A stretch of 64,000 nucleotides of DNA from Robiginitomaculum sp. (lineage in GTDB: Bacteria; Pseudomonadota; Alphaproteobacteria; Caulobacterales; Maricaulaceae), in assembly GCA_002733905.1 (NCBI GenBank), contig NVXK01000003.1:25859-89858 (forward strand), written 5' to 3'. Positions 46,122 to 53,768 of the stretch are shown here, in pieces. The translations under genes were made by a program, and so were the position numbers. Within the stretch, counting starts at the first letter, position 1; the number at the start of each line of letters is the position of its first letter. The notes beneath the pieces were generated by a model. The model had not been told where the DNA came from and made no database searches. It worked only from the letters and a program-made list of their open reading frames with translations.

Positions 46122-46638
46122 AGCTATTTCCTTTAAAGATCACACCTAAGCAGAGCACTGTGGCGATGGCTGAGAAAAAGGCATTATATCCAGCCATTGA
46201 AATTTTTAGTAAATGCCAAGGCGCATCCGAGCATGACGGAAGTTTAACACCCGGCTCAAAAATTTTAGAAATATCTGTAATGTTAATTGTGCCAATATCG
46301 GGAATCGCGGAACATGTTTTTGGGCCGTCCCACCATTTATATTCGACCCCTGTATGCCAAAAGGCGAGACCAAAGCTTGTGATGAACGCCATACTCATAA
46401 TTAAGAGAAACACTTTATCCCAAGTACCGTCTTTGGAGAGATAACGTGCTACAAGCATAAATAGGGCAATTGCAAGAATTGTTTTATGGGCATGTCGTTG
46501 CCAATAACACATTTGGCACGGGTGCATGTCACCAAAATGTTGAAAGGCAAGTGCGCCCATCAACAGTCCACCTGAAAAAAGAATGGCAAGCCAAGGGGAA
46601 AACCGAAGCGCAAACCCTGTATCAATACGTTGTGTCAT
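46114..46638 (-). CDS. dsbB: disulfide bond formation protein B
   Basis: A 174-residue four-helix inner-membrane protein that reoxidises DsbA and passes electrons to quinone. The first redox pair is CQMC at C41 and C44 in the first periplasmic loop. The second pair is C109 and C136. The quinone-binding arginine may be R48 after CQMCYWQR. It forms a bicistron with coq7, putting ubiquinone synthesis beside a quinone-linked enzyme. Confidence 0.93.
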   Translation of the reverse strand: MTQRIDTGFALRFSPWLAILFSGGLLMGALAFQHFGDMHPCQMCYWQRHAHKTILAIALFMLVARYLSKDGTWDKVFLLIMSMAFITSFGLAFWHTGVEYKWWDGPKTCSAIPDIGTINITDISKIFEPGVKLPSCSDAPWHLLKISMAGYNAFFSAIATVLCLGVIFKGNSYD

Positions 46639-46811
46639 GCTTTACAATTTGTCCTCGTCCCATTTAGCTTCATTACAACGCTTATACGTTGGCTTATCTC
46701 TTGCATAAACAATAAAAGCACTTGGGTAAAATGAATTTTATACGGCTTACCCTTGGCAAATCTTAATACTTGTGGTTTAAGACAATTCTTGTCGAAATTA
46801 TGGCAAGAAAG

Positions 46812-46841
46812 ACTTTTGTGGGCATGAAAAACTTTTGTGGG
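46812..46841. repeat. 11-bp direct repeat before the RodZ-like gene
   Basis: ACTTTTGTGGG occurs at 46812-46822 and again at 46831-46841, a 19-base period. It lies in the leader just before the GTG start of the RodZ-like gene. The rest of the 213-bp gap to dsbB holds no further feature that I see. Confidence 0.45.
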
Positions 46842-46851
46842 AAGGGATGAA

Positions 46852-47589
46852 GTGGGCATACAGCAAGCAAGTTGTGATCTGAATACTGTGCATATTGGCG
46901 CAATGCTTCGCGCTGCGCGCGAAGAACAAGGTCTGAGTTTTCCCGATATTTCAGAACAATTGAAAATCCCAACACACTATCTCGCCGCGATTGAAAGTTT
47001 AGACAAAGATGCACTGCCAAGTTTAGGATATGTGTTGGGTTTTATACGCGCCTATGCATTGCATTTGGGGTTGGACGCAAAAGATGCCGTGGCGCGCTAT
47101 AAAATTGAAATCGAATGCCCTAAAAATTTGGGTCTGCGTAATCGCCCCCATTATGTGCCAAAAAATAAACTCCGCCTACCACGAGGCAGTTTTGCCGCAG
47201 GCATGGTTCTGAGCTGCATGATTGTTGTGGTCAGTTGGTATGGATGGAAGACAGATGCAAACTCTGCACAAATCACGACACCGATACTGGAACAAGATAA
47301 AAGCTGGACCCTTGATTCAATAGAGCCAATTCAAGGAGATGAAGATCTGATAGCCCTCAAAGCGGTCGGGCCAAGTTGGGTGCATGTTGTTGATAAAGAC
47401 GGAATCGTTTTAATCTCGCGCATTATGGTGCCAGGTGAAATGTTCGAAACCAAACGCGACCTTGCACCTGTTTTATCATTACGTGACGCAGGCGCTATAG
47501 AGCTTTATTTTGGTGGCAAACGTCTCGGCGCTGTTGGCCAAAAAGGTGAGAGCGCTAAAGATATTCCTTTAGCGGATGTTGCACAATAA
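46852..47589 (+). CDS. RodZ-like HTH membrane protein (DUF4115)
   Basis: A 245-residue single-pass inner-membrane protein. The N-terminal cytoplasmic helix-turn-helix (residues 10-80, GAMLRAAREEQGLSFPDISE and FIRAYALHLGL) precedes one hydrophobic helix (about 116-132). A periplasmic DUF4115-like beta domain follows (KAVGPSWVHVVDKDG). RodZ links MreB to cell-wall elongation. This protein is somewhat short for RodZ. GTG at 46852 after AGGGATGAA is a better start than the GTG at 46837. It lies just ahead of ispG, as in many proteobacteria. Confidence 0.88.
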   Translation: MGIQQASCDLNTVHIGAMLRAAREEQGLSFPDISEQLKIPTHYLAAIESLDKDALPSLGYVLGFIRAYALHLGLDAKDAVARYKIEIECPKNLGLRNRPHYVPKNKLRLPRGSFAAGMVLSCMIVVVSWYGWKTDANSAQITTPILEQDKSWTLDSIEPIQGDEDLIALKAVGPSWVHVVDKDGIVLISRIMVPGEMFETKRDLAPVLSLRDAGAIELYFGGKRLGAVGQKGESAKDIPLADVAQ

Positions 47590-47627
47590 GCTTTGCTTTG
47601 GGCCCGTGCTGATTTACATACATATAT

Positions 47628-48776
47628 ATGAGTAATGCATTCGACCATATACGCCCATGGCGCCAAATTTCACGCCGTAAATCGCGACAGATTATGGTTG
47701 GAAAAGTTCCTGTGGGTGGCGACGCACCGATCAGTGTCCAGTCCATGACCAATGCCCTGACCCCTGATATTCAAGCCACTATCAAACAAGTGCGCGACCT
47801 CGAAGAAGCAGGCGCAGATATTGTGCGTATTTCTTGCCCCGACCCTGAAAGCACGCATGCACTCAAAGATATAACCAAGGCTGTGAGTGTACCAATCGTT
47901 GCCGACATCCATTTCCATTATAAACGGGGTATCGAAGCCGCAGAAAACGGCGCAGCCTGTTTGCGGATAAATCCTGGAAATATTGGCGGACAGCACCGCG
48001 TGAAAGAAATCGTCAGCGCCGCGCGTAATAATGGGTGTTCAATCCGTATTGGCGTAAATGCGGGCAGTTTGGAAAAAAGCTTACTAGAAAAATACGGCGA
48101 ACCCTGTCCCGAAGCCATGGTCGAGAGCGCACTAATGCATGCACGCATGTTGCAAGACGAAGATTTCCACGATTTTAAAATTTCTGTAAAAGCTTCCGAT
48201 GTGTTTCTAACCGTTGCGGCCTATCATCAACTCGCAGACGCGATTGATTGCCCGCTTCACCTTGGAGTCACAGAAGCAGGGGGCTTGCGGACGGGCGGTA
48301 TTAAATCGGCGATCGGCATGGGCAGTTTGTTATGGGCAGGGATTGGCGACACAATCCGTGTCTCGCTTTCTGCTGATCCTGTTGAAGAGATTAAAACGGG
48401 TTATGATATTCTCAAATCTCTGAATTTACGCACACGCGGTATTAATATTATTTCGTGCCCCAGTTGCTCAAGGCAAGGCTTTGATGTGATTACAACGGTC
48501 GCGGCCCTCGAAGACAGGCTCGCACATATTAGCGAGCCAATTACCCTTTCTATTATTGGCTGTGTCGTAAATGGCCCCGGTGAAGCCGCCTATACAGACA
48601 TTGGTTTCACAGGCGGCAAGGCTGGTTACGGCATGATGTACGCCGCTGGTAAGCGTACAGGCAAAACGGCCAATGAAGATATGATTGAGGATATTATTAC
48701 TCAAGTAGAAGAACGTGCAGAAATATTACGCAAGCAGGCCGCAGAAGAGGCCGCAGAAGAAGCGGTTCTTGATTAG
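47628..48776 (+). CDS. ispG: 4-hydroxy-3-methylbut-2-enyl diphosphate synthase
   Basis: A 382-residue 4Fe-4S enzyme of the MEP isoprenoid pathway. The TIM barrel begins with [20 protein letters not shown]. Iron-sulfur ligands are C277 and C280 in SCPSCSRQG and C312 in [11 protein letters not shown]. The C-terminal tail carries a 12-bp duplication (48736-48759) coding an alanine/glutamate repeat, AAEEAAEEA. It feeds isoprenoids to quinone and undecaprenyl synthesis. Confidence 0.97.
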   Translation: MSNAFDHIRPWRQISRRKSRQIMVGKVPVGGDAPISVQSMTNALTPDIQATIKQVRDLEEAGADIVRISCPDPESTHALKDITKAVSVPIVADIHFHYKRGIEAAENGAACLRINPGNIGGQHRVKEIVSAARNNGCSIRIGVNAGSLEKSLLEKYGEPCPEAMVESALMHARMLQDEDFHDFKISVKASDVFLTVAAYHQLADAIDCPLHLGVTEAGGLRTGGIKSAIGMGSLLWAGIGDTIRVSLSADPVEEIKTGYDILKSLNLRTRGINIISCPSCSRQGFDVITTVAALEDRLAHISEPITLSIIGCVVNGPGEAAYTDIGFTGGKAGYGMMYAAGKRTGKTANEDMIEDIITQVEERAEILRKQAAEEAAEEAVLD

Positions 48777-48840
48777 CGTAGTTTGGTCGAAATTGCGCTA
48801 ACCCCTTGACTCTTCTTATTATTGCACCAAGCTCTATATT

Positions 48841-49743
48841 ATGAGCGATAATTTACCAGCGACCATCCCTTCACTTGCGCGTGCATTTGAAGACGAGCGA
48901 GAAAACCTACGTTCCGCAATCTCTGCCCAAAATTTATCTTCCAGCCAAGCCGTGATTGAAGCAAGGCGGGCCTTGGACCGTACGGGCGATATATTTGCAA
49001 GCCAAACCGAAGACATGCATTTGCAAAAATCTGGGCTATGGTTATTGGAAATGGTCAAATCTGGTTCAGGCGTTTTAGACCGTGGGGTGAAAGCCGATAT
49101 TATCTGGCGCGAAGTGCCCAAGGCCTCAAAACGTATCATCGCAGGCAGCACGCTGTATTACAGCGCCGCAGGACTGTTTTTTGTCGCGGGTTTTCTACAA
49201 GCATCACGCATTGCAATGCTGGCTTCGCTCACCCTTGCCGCATTGCGGTTTTTTGACCCGAAAGACTGGAAAAACCTCTTAGGGAAAGTCCCTTTTTTGG
49301 GCAGGCATAAGACGCCGTTATTAGAAGCCCCAAATGGGCAATCCTTTCAAGCTGACACGCATATCTCCGTCGAAGCAGGGGGCTTTGTAGATACACTCGC
49401 CGATGCTCTGCGTACTGCGGATCATATTCTTGTTCGCCTCGCCGAACCTGTAGTGCAGACACATTGGCGCGATGATGCGCGCCTCATGGGGTTTGTGCAA
49501 AACTTGCTAGAGGCAAATGCATCAGGTGATACTAAATTCGCGCAGAAATTGGTTGGTAGTGAACTGGAAAGTATATTGCGAAACGAAGGCATAGAGATCG
49601 TAGATTATTCTCGCAAAACGGCCAAATATTTTGATGTCCTGCCTGCGCTTGATATGGATGGTACAAAAACCAAACAGGCCTCACCTGCATTGATGCATAA
49701 TGGTGAAGTGCTGCGGCGCGGAAGTATCTGGAAAGCCATATGA
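48841..49743 (+). CDS. membrane protein with a GrpE-like C-terminus, partner of the Hsp70-like ATPase
   Basis: A 300-residue protein with no family I recognise. A charged helical N-terminus (residues 1-95, QAVIEARRALDRTGD and QKSGLWLLEMVKSG) leads to one long hydrophobic region of one or two helices (about 98-138). A soluble part of 160 residues follows. The last 55 residues (from about 245, GIEIVDYS, FDVLPA, SPALMHNGEVLRRGSIW) recall the beta domain of GrpE by pattern only. It sits directly upstream of an Hsp70-like gene and shares ATGA at the boundary, so it may be a nucleotide-exchange or tethering subunit. Confidence 0.6.
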   Translation: MSDNLPATIPSLARAFEDERENLRSAISAQNLSSSQAVIEARRALDRTGDIFASQTEDMHLQKSGLWLLEMVKSGSGVLDRGVKADIIWREVPKASKRIIAGSTLYYSAAGLFFVAGFLQASRIAMLASLTLAALRFFDPKDWKNLLGKVPFLGRHKTPLLEAPNGQSFQADTHISVEAGGFVDTLADALRTADHILVRLAEPVVQTHWRDDARLMGFVQNLLEANASGDTKFAQKLVGSELESILRNEGIEIVDYSRKTAKYFDVLPALDMDGTKTKQASPALMHNGEVLRRGSIWKAI

Positions 49744-49765
49744 GTAAAACAGATGAGTAAAACAG
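49740..49765 (+). repeat. 13-bp tandem duplication at the start of the Hsp70-like gene
   Basis: ATGAGTAAAACAG occurs twice in succession. The first copy overlaps the upstream stop (ATGA) but is out of frame and would stop after six codons (TAA at 49758-49760). The second copy holds the real ATG at 49753. Without the duplication, the upstream stop would overlap the start of the ATPase gene directly. Confidence 0.75.
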
Positions 49766-51669
49766 ATAAAAATCTTGAATTTATTGGCTATGATCTTGGG
49801 CACGGCGAAACGGCTGTTGGGCGTGCCTATTCTGGCTCTGCCCGCGAACCAGAAATTTTAGAACATATGGGCGAACGCAGTTTCGTCACGGCAATTGCCA
49901 AAGGAAAATCTGGCGTACGCATTGGCGCGCAAGCGGTGAACCTCGCGGCCATTGGTGATAAAAAAGATAAAGTCTGGGTGAAATTTAAAAGCCGCGATGT
50001 CACGGACGCGGAAACGCAAATACCCACGCAATTATTTACCAAAACGCTTTTCGGTGATCTGGCCAAAGAAAAGAAAACCCAAGGCATGGGCGAAAGCCAT
50101 TTTATTGTCGGGTGCCCATCTGGATGGGATGCCAATGACCGCGCGAACTACACAAAGCTTATGCAAAGTTCTGGCTTAAAAAAAGTGCGTATTGTACCTG
50201 AATCCCGCGCGGCGCTTATGACCGCTTTGGAGCAAGGCTATCTTTCGCTTGAGGCGGCACGCTCAAGTGTTTTGATCGTAGACATAGGGTCGTCAACAAC
50301 CGACTTCACCTATTGTATGGATTTGGACGCAGAGGATGTCGGTCATAATATTCTAGGGTCAGGCTTGCTGGATAGCTTGATATTTGACCGCAATCTTGCA
50401 CGCCAACCAGAACGCAAAAAGATTGAAAAATTGATTGCCCGTTTTCCCTATTACCGCCCCATTCTTGAATATTGGTGCCGCTTGGCTAAGGAACAATATT
50501 TCAACGGCGAAGAATTACCCGTGGAAATGATCCGCAGACTTCCTGTCGCAGGTGGCGTTTTGTTTGAAATTCGCATGGACAAAGAAGACGCAAAAGAAAT
50601 TCTAAAAGCCAAAATACCTGCGTTGAACGGCTTTAATTGGCCCGAGACATTTGACTATGCATTGAAAGAGGCGGTATCGGGACTTGGTGGCCGTGAACCA
50701 CAAACCGTATTATTGACAGGCGGTGCGTCTCGACTCCCCCTTATTGCGCCTGCGTGCGAAAAAGCTTTCCCGAAGGCACGTGTTGTGCGCGGCGCAGAAC
50801 CCGAATTTGCGATTGCGCGTGGCCTTGCGTGGCTCGGCAGGTTTGAGTTTTTACATGCGAGTTTTAAATCATCTGTCACTGAACTGGTCGCCGAAAATGG
50901 CCCCGTATTTGAAAAGGCCAAAGCCGCGAGCGAAGCCTTGGGCGATGTTTTGGCCCCTGTACTTGTCGACGCCCTGATTGAGGCATGTGTAATTCCTGCA
51001 TTCGCCGACTGGCGTAAAGGCACGATCAAAAATCTTGATAGTGTCGAAGCAGCATTAAATAAACGCGTGAAAATATGGCTAGGCAGTGACGACGCACAAG
51101 CGACCTTAAAACCTGAAATCGAAAAATGGTTTGCAAGTTTACAGCGCGACATTGAACATATCACCGACCCACTTTGTCGTGATCACGGCTTGCCTGCAAT
51201 GGTTTTGTCTCTTGATGACAACGCACATGTTAGCCGCCATTTGGAAGGGCTGAGTGTCGCTGCGCCGCAAGTAGCAAGTTTGGAAAATGACACGGCGCTT
51301 GCAGGGACAACCGTGTCGGCAATTTTAATCGGCGTCTTGCTCGCAAAAGCTAATCTGCTGGCTCCACTTTTGGCCAACCCTCTTGGTATTGCCGTTGGCG
51401 GTGCGATCGGCGTTGGCGGTTTCTTCTTTGGTAGAAAAGCACTGGAAGGCAAATTACGTACGGCCAATGTTCCGATACTCGCACGTAAACTCATGACCAA
51501 TGGCCGTATCCGCAAGGCCGCCAATAGCCAACGCGCTGATCTGATAAAAGATGTGGCAAAGGCATGGAATGAACAGGCATCTATGCGTTTTACGGACGAG
51601 CTCATCGAAATGTTAGAAACGGCATTTTTACAACGCACTCATGAACGTGCAGTTTTGTTTTTATTGTAA
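49753..51669 (+). CDS. divergent Hsp70-like ATPase with a C-terminal membrane region
   Basis: A 638-residue protein. Its first 370 residues follow the Hsp70/actin ATPase plan: phosphate loop 1 (GYDLGHGETAVG, residues 12-23), phosphate loop 2 (VDIGSSTTDF, D177-D184) and the adenosine motif LTGGASRLP (322-329). It lacks a recognisable substrate-binding beta-sandwich and EEVD end. The region 380-500 is helical. A glycine-rich hydrophobic segment (about 517-560) and a charged helical tail follow. It is probably a membrane-tethered chaperone-like or sensor ATPase working with its upstream partner. Confidence 0.75.
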   Translation: MSKTDKNLEFIGYDLGHGETAVGRAYSGSAREPEILEHMGERSFVTAIAKGKSGVRIGAQAVNLAAIGDKKDKVWVKFKSRDVTDAETQIPTQLFTKTLFGDLAKEKKTQGMGESHFIVGCPSGWDANDRANYTKLMQSSGLKKVRIVPESRAALMTALEQGYLSLEAARSSVLIVDIGSSTTDFTYCMDLDAEDVGHNILGSGLLDSLIFDRNLARQPERKKIEKLIARFPYYRPILEYWCRLAKEQYFNGEELPVEMIRRLPVAGGVLFEIRMDKEDAKEILKAKIPALNGFNWPETFDYALKEAVSGLGGREPQTVLLTGGASRLPLIAPACEKAFPKARVVRGAEPEFAIARGLAWLGRFEFLHASFKSSVTELVAENGPVFEKAKAASEALGDVLAPVLVDALIEACVIPAFADWRKGTIKNLDSVEAALNKRVKIWLGSDDAQATLKPEIEKWFASLQRDIEHITDPLCRDHGLPAMVLSLDDNAHVSRHLEGLSVAAPQVASLENDTALAGTTVSAILIGVLLAKANLLAPLLANPLGIAVGGAIGVGGFFFGRKALEGKLRTANVPILARKLMTNGRIRKAANSQRADLIKDVAKAWNEQASMRFTDELIEMLETAFLQRTHERAVLFLL

Positions 51670-51748
51670 CCTATAAATTTGTCATAAACCCAAAGCAGGG
51701 TATGAAAGGCAAACTAGGGGTGCAAAATATAGTACTTTTGTTTTGCGT

Positions 51749-51786
51749 ATATTGGTTTAAGTTTATTCTATAACTAAAACCAATAT
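51749..51786. promoter_or_regulatory. inverted repeat upstream of the UDP-sugar epimerase gene
   Basis: ATATTGGTTT (51749-51758) and AAACCAATAT (51777-51786) form a perfect 10-base inverted repeat with an 18-base spacer. A third partial copy (ATATTGGT) is at 51797-51804, just before the gene. It may be an operator, since the arms are far apart for a terminator. No regulator gene is adjacent. Confidence 0.45.
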
Positions 51787-51822
51787 CGAGTCCCTCATAT
51801 TGGTACTCACAGGCATAGCACC

Positions 51823-52791
51823 ATGACTATTCTCGTAACAGGCGCCGCAGGCTTTATCGGATCGCATCTTTGTCGTGCCCTTTTGCAAGCGGGCGAACAA
51901 GTTGTCGGCGTTGATGCCCTCAATGATTATTACGATCCACAATTAAAACGCGCGCGCCTAGACAGCTTGGCACAATTTAAAAAATTCCGTTTTTCGCAAG
52001 TGAATTTGGCAGTGGACGGGGCCCTAGAACAGGCCGTATCCCCTGACGATATTGATGTCATCGTGAATTTGGCGGCGCAAGCTGGCGTGCGGTATTCCAT
52101 AGATAACCCACGCGCCTATAGCCGTTCAAACTTAAGTGGCTATATCAATATATTAGAGTTCGCGCGGGCTGCAAAAAACCTAAAACATTTGGTTTATGCT
52201 TCATCATCTTCTGTTTACGGCGAGCGAGAAGACGGGCCGTTTCGCGAGAGCGATATCGTACGCAAACCATCATCACTTTACGCCGCAACTAAAATTTCAG
52301 GCGAAATGCTCAGCCAGAGCTATGTGCACCTCTATGGTATTCCAATGACGGGGCTACGGTTTTTTACTGTATATGGTGCGTGGGGACGGCCCGATATGGC
52401 CTATTGGATATTTACGGAAAAAATATTGCGCGGAGAACCCATCACACTTTATGCGGCAGGGGAAATGTCGCGAGATTTCACTTATATTGACGATATTATT
52501 GAAGGTATATCTGCGGTGATGAAACAACCGCCAACGGGTGATGATTTACATGAAATTTATAACCTTGGTAATTCTACACCCACCCCACTTATGGATTTAG
52601 TGCAGGCCGTAGAGCAAGCGTGTGGTATCGAAGCCGAGAAAATTTATCTCCCCAAACAAATGGGGGATGTCAGCAAGACCTTCGCCGATGTGTCAAAAGC
52701 ACAAGCGGCATTTGGCTATAACCCACGAACAAAAATACAAGAAGGCATTCCTCATTTTGTAAACTGGTATAGAGATTTTTATAAAATTTAA
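51823..52791 (+). CDS. NAD-dependent UDP-sugar epimerase (UDP-glucuronate 4-epimerase-like)
   Basis: An extended SDR of 322 residues. The NAD-binding motif is VTGAAGFIGSHL. The active site has S-S-S in ASSSSVYGERE and YAATK (YxxxK). NDYYDPQLKRAR near residue 40 and GLRFFTVYGAWGRPDM are typical of UDP-glucuronate epimerases such as CapI/LpsL. It would supply UDP-galacturonate or a related sugar for surface glycans. The neighbours galU, glmS and glmM fit that role. Confidence 0.88.
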   Translation: MTILVTGAAGFIGSHLCRALLQAGEQVVGVDALNDYYDPQLKRARLDSLAQFKKFRFSQVNLAVDGALEQAVSPDDIDVIVNLAAQAGVRYSIDNPRAYSRSNLSGYINILEFARAAKNLKHLVYASSSSVYGEREDGPFRESDIVRKPSSLYAATKISGEMLSQSYVHLYGIPMTGLRFFTVYGAWGRPDMAYWIFTEKILRGEPITLYAAGEMSRDFTYIDDIIEGISAVMKQPPTGDDLHEIYNLGNSTPTPLMDLVQAVEQACGIEAEKIYLPKQMGDVSKTFADVSKAQAAFGYNPRTKIQEGIPHFVNWYRDFYKI

Positions 52792-52797
52792 GAGGCA

Positions 52798-52833
52798 GGC
52801 CCTATATATGTATAAGGCCCTATATGCGTATAA
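52798..52833. repeat. 18-bp tandem duplication followed by a palindrome at the galU end
   Basis: GGCCCTATATATGTATAA is followed by GGCCCTATATGCGTATAA, two near-identical 18-base copies. Directly after them AATACCT-G-AGGTATT (52832-52846) is a perfect palindrome that ends at the galU stop codon. It lies between convergent genes, where a terminator would be expected, but no T-run follows. Confidence 0.6.
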
Positions 52834-52845
52834 TACCTGAGGTAT

Positions 52846-53721
52846 TTATGCTTCTTGTCCCATTTTTTTCAAAAGTGCGCGTGCGCCGTCACCAATTTCT
52901 GCATGGTCGATAGCATAGGCACAGACGGCTTCGAAATAGCCAAGCTTTGAGCCACAGTCATAATCTTGACCTTCATATTCAAGGGCATGGAACTGCGAAA
53001 CTTCCATCAATTTTGCCATAGCATCCGTTAGCTGGATTTCATTGCCTGCACCAGGTTCTTGTAATTCAAGGAACGCAAAGATTTCAGGCTGCAAAATATA
53101 ACGGCCAGTGATTTTTAAATTAGAAGGTGCATCCGCAGGCGCAGGTTTCTCGACCATGCCGTTCATTTCGAACACGCGCCCATTTTGCGATTTAGGTGCA
53201 ATGACGCCGTATTTATCCGTTTCCTCTTTTGGGATACGGTCAACGGCAATAATATTTCCGCCCGTTTCCTCATATGTTTTGATCATTTGAGCAAGGCAAC
53301 CAGGTTCGGATTTCACAAGCACATCTGGCAAGAGTACTGCAAAGGGTTCGTCGCCGATCACATCACGCGCACACCAAATTGCATGTCCGAGACCAAGGGG
53401 TGTTTGTTGACGTACAAAACTTGTTGAGCCTGCTATCGGTAATTCGTTTTGCAGGCGCTCTAATATGTCGAATTTTTTCTTCATTTGCAGCGTAGCTTCT
53501 AATTCATAAGCACGGTCAAAATAGTCTTCGATAGCGCCTTTATTACGGCCTGTTACAAATACAATATGTTCGATTCCTGCTTCACGCGCTTCATCAACAA
53601 CATATTGTAGGGCAGGACGATCCACGACGGGCATCATCTCTTTTGGGATCGCTTTTGTTGCAGGCAACACACGTGTGCCAAGACCTGCAACAGGTAAAAC
53701 CGCTTTACGAATTTTTCTCAC
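52846..53721 (-). CDS. galU: UTP-glucose-1-phosphate uridylyltransferase
   Basis: The 291-residue enzyme that makes UDP-glucose. The nucleotide-binding motif GLGTRVLPATKAIPKEM begins at about residue 13. The FAVLLPDVL segment and the C-terminal FEAVCAYAID follow. It is conserved over its full length. I start at GTG 53721, which has GGGGAGA at good spacing; a six-codon longer frame lacks one. UDP-glucose feeds the epimerase upstream on the map and surface-glycan synthesis. Confidence 0.95.
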   Translation of the reverse strand: MRKIRKAVLPVAGLGTRVLPATKAIPKEMMPVVDRPALQYVVDEAREAGIEHIVFVTGRNKGAIEDYFDRAYELEATLQMKKKFDILERLQNELPIAGSTSFVRQQTPLGLGHAIWCARDVIGDEPFAVLLPDVLVKSEPGCLAQMIKTYEETGGNIIAVDRIPKEETDKYGVIAPKSQNGRVFEMNGMVEKPAPADAPSNLKITGRYILQPEIFAFLELQEPGAGNEIQLTDAMAKLMEVSQFHALEYEGQDYDCGSKLGYFEAVCAYAIDHAEIGDGARALLKKMGQEA

Positions 53722-53768
53722 TTTAATTCTCCCCAACAAAATGATGTTTAGGGTATGTCATATATTGA

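Noticed and set aside
48801-48840. Promoter TTGACT ... TATATT before the membrane partner gene
   Set aside because: The spacer is 23 bases, too long for a standard sigma-70 site.
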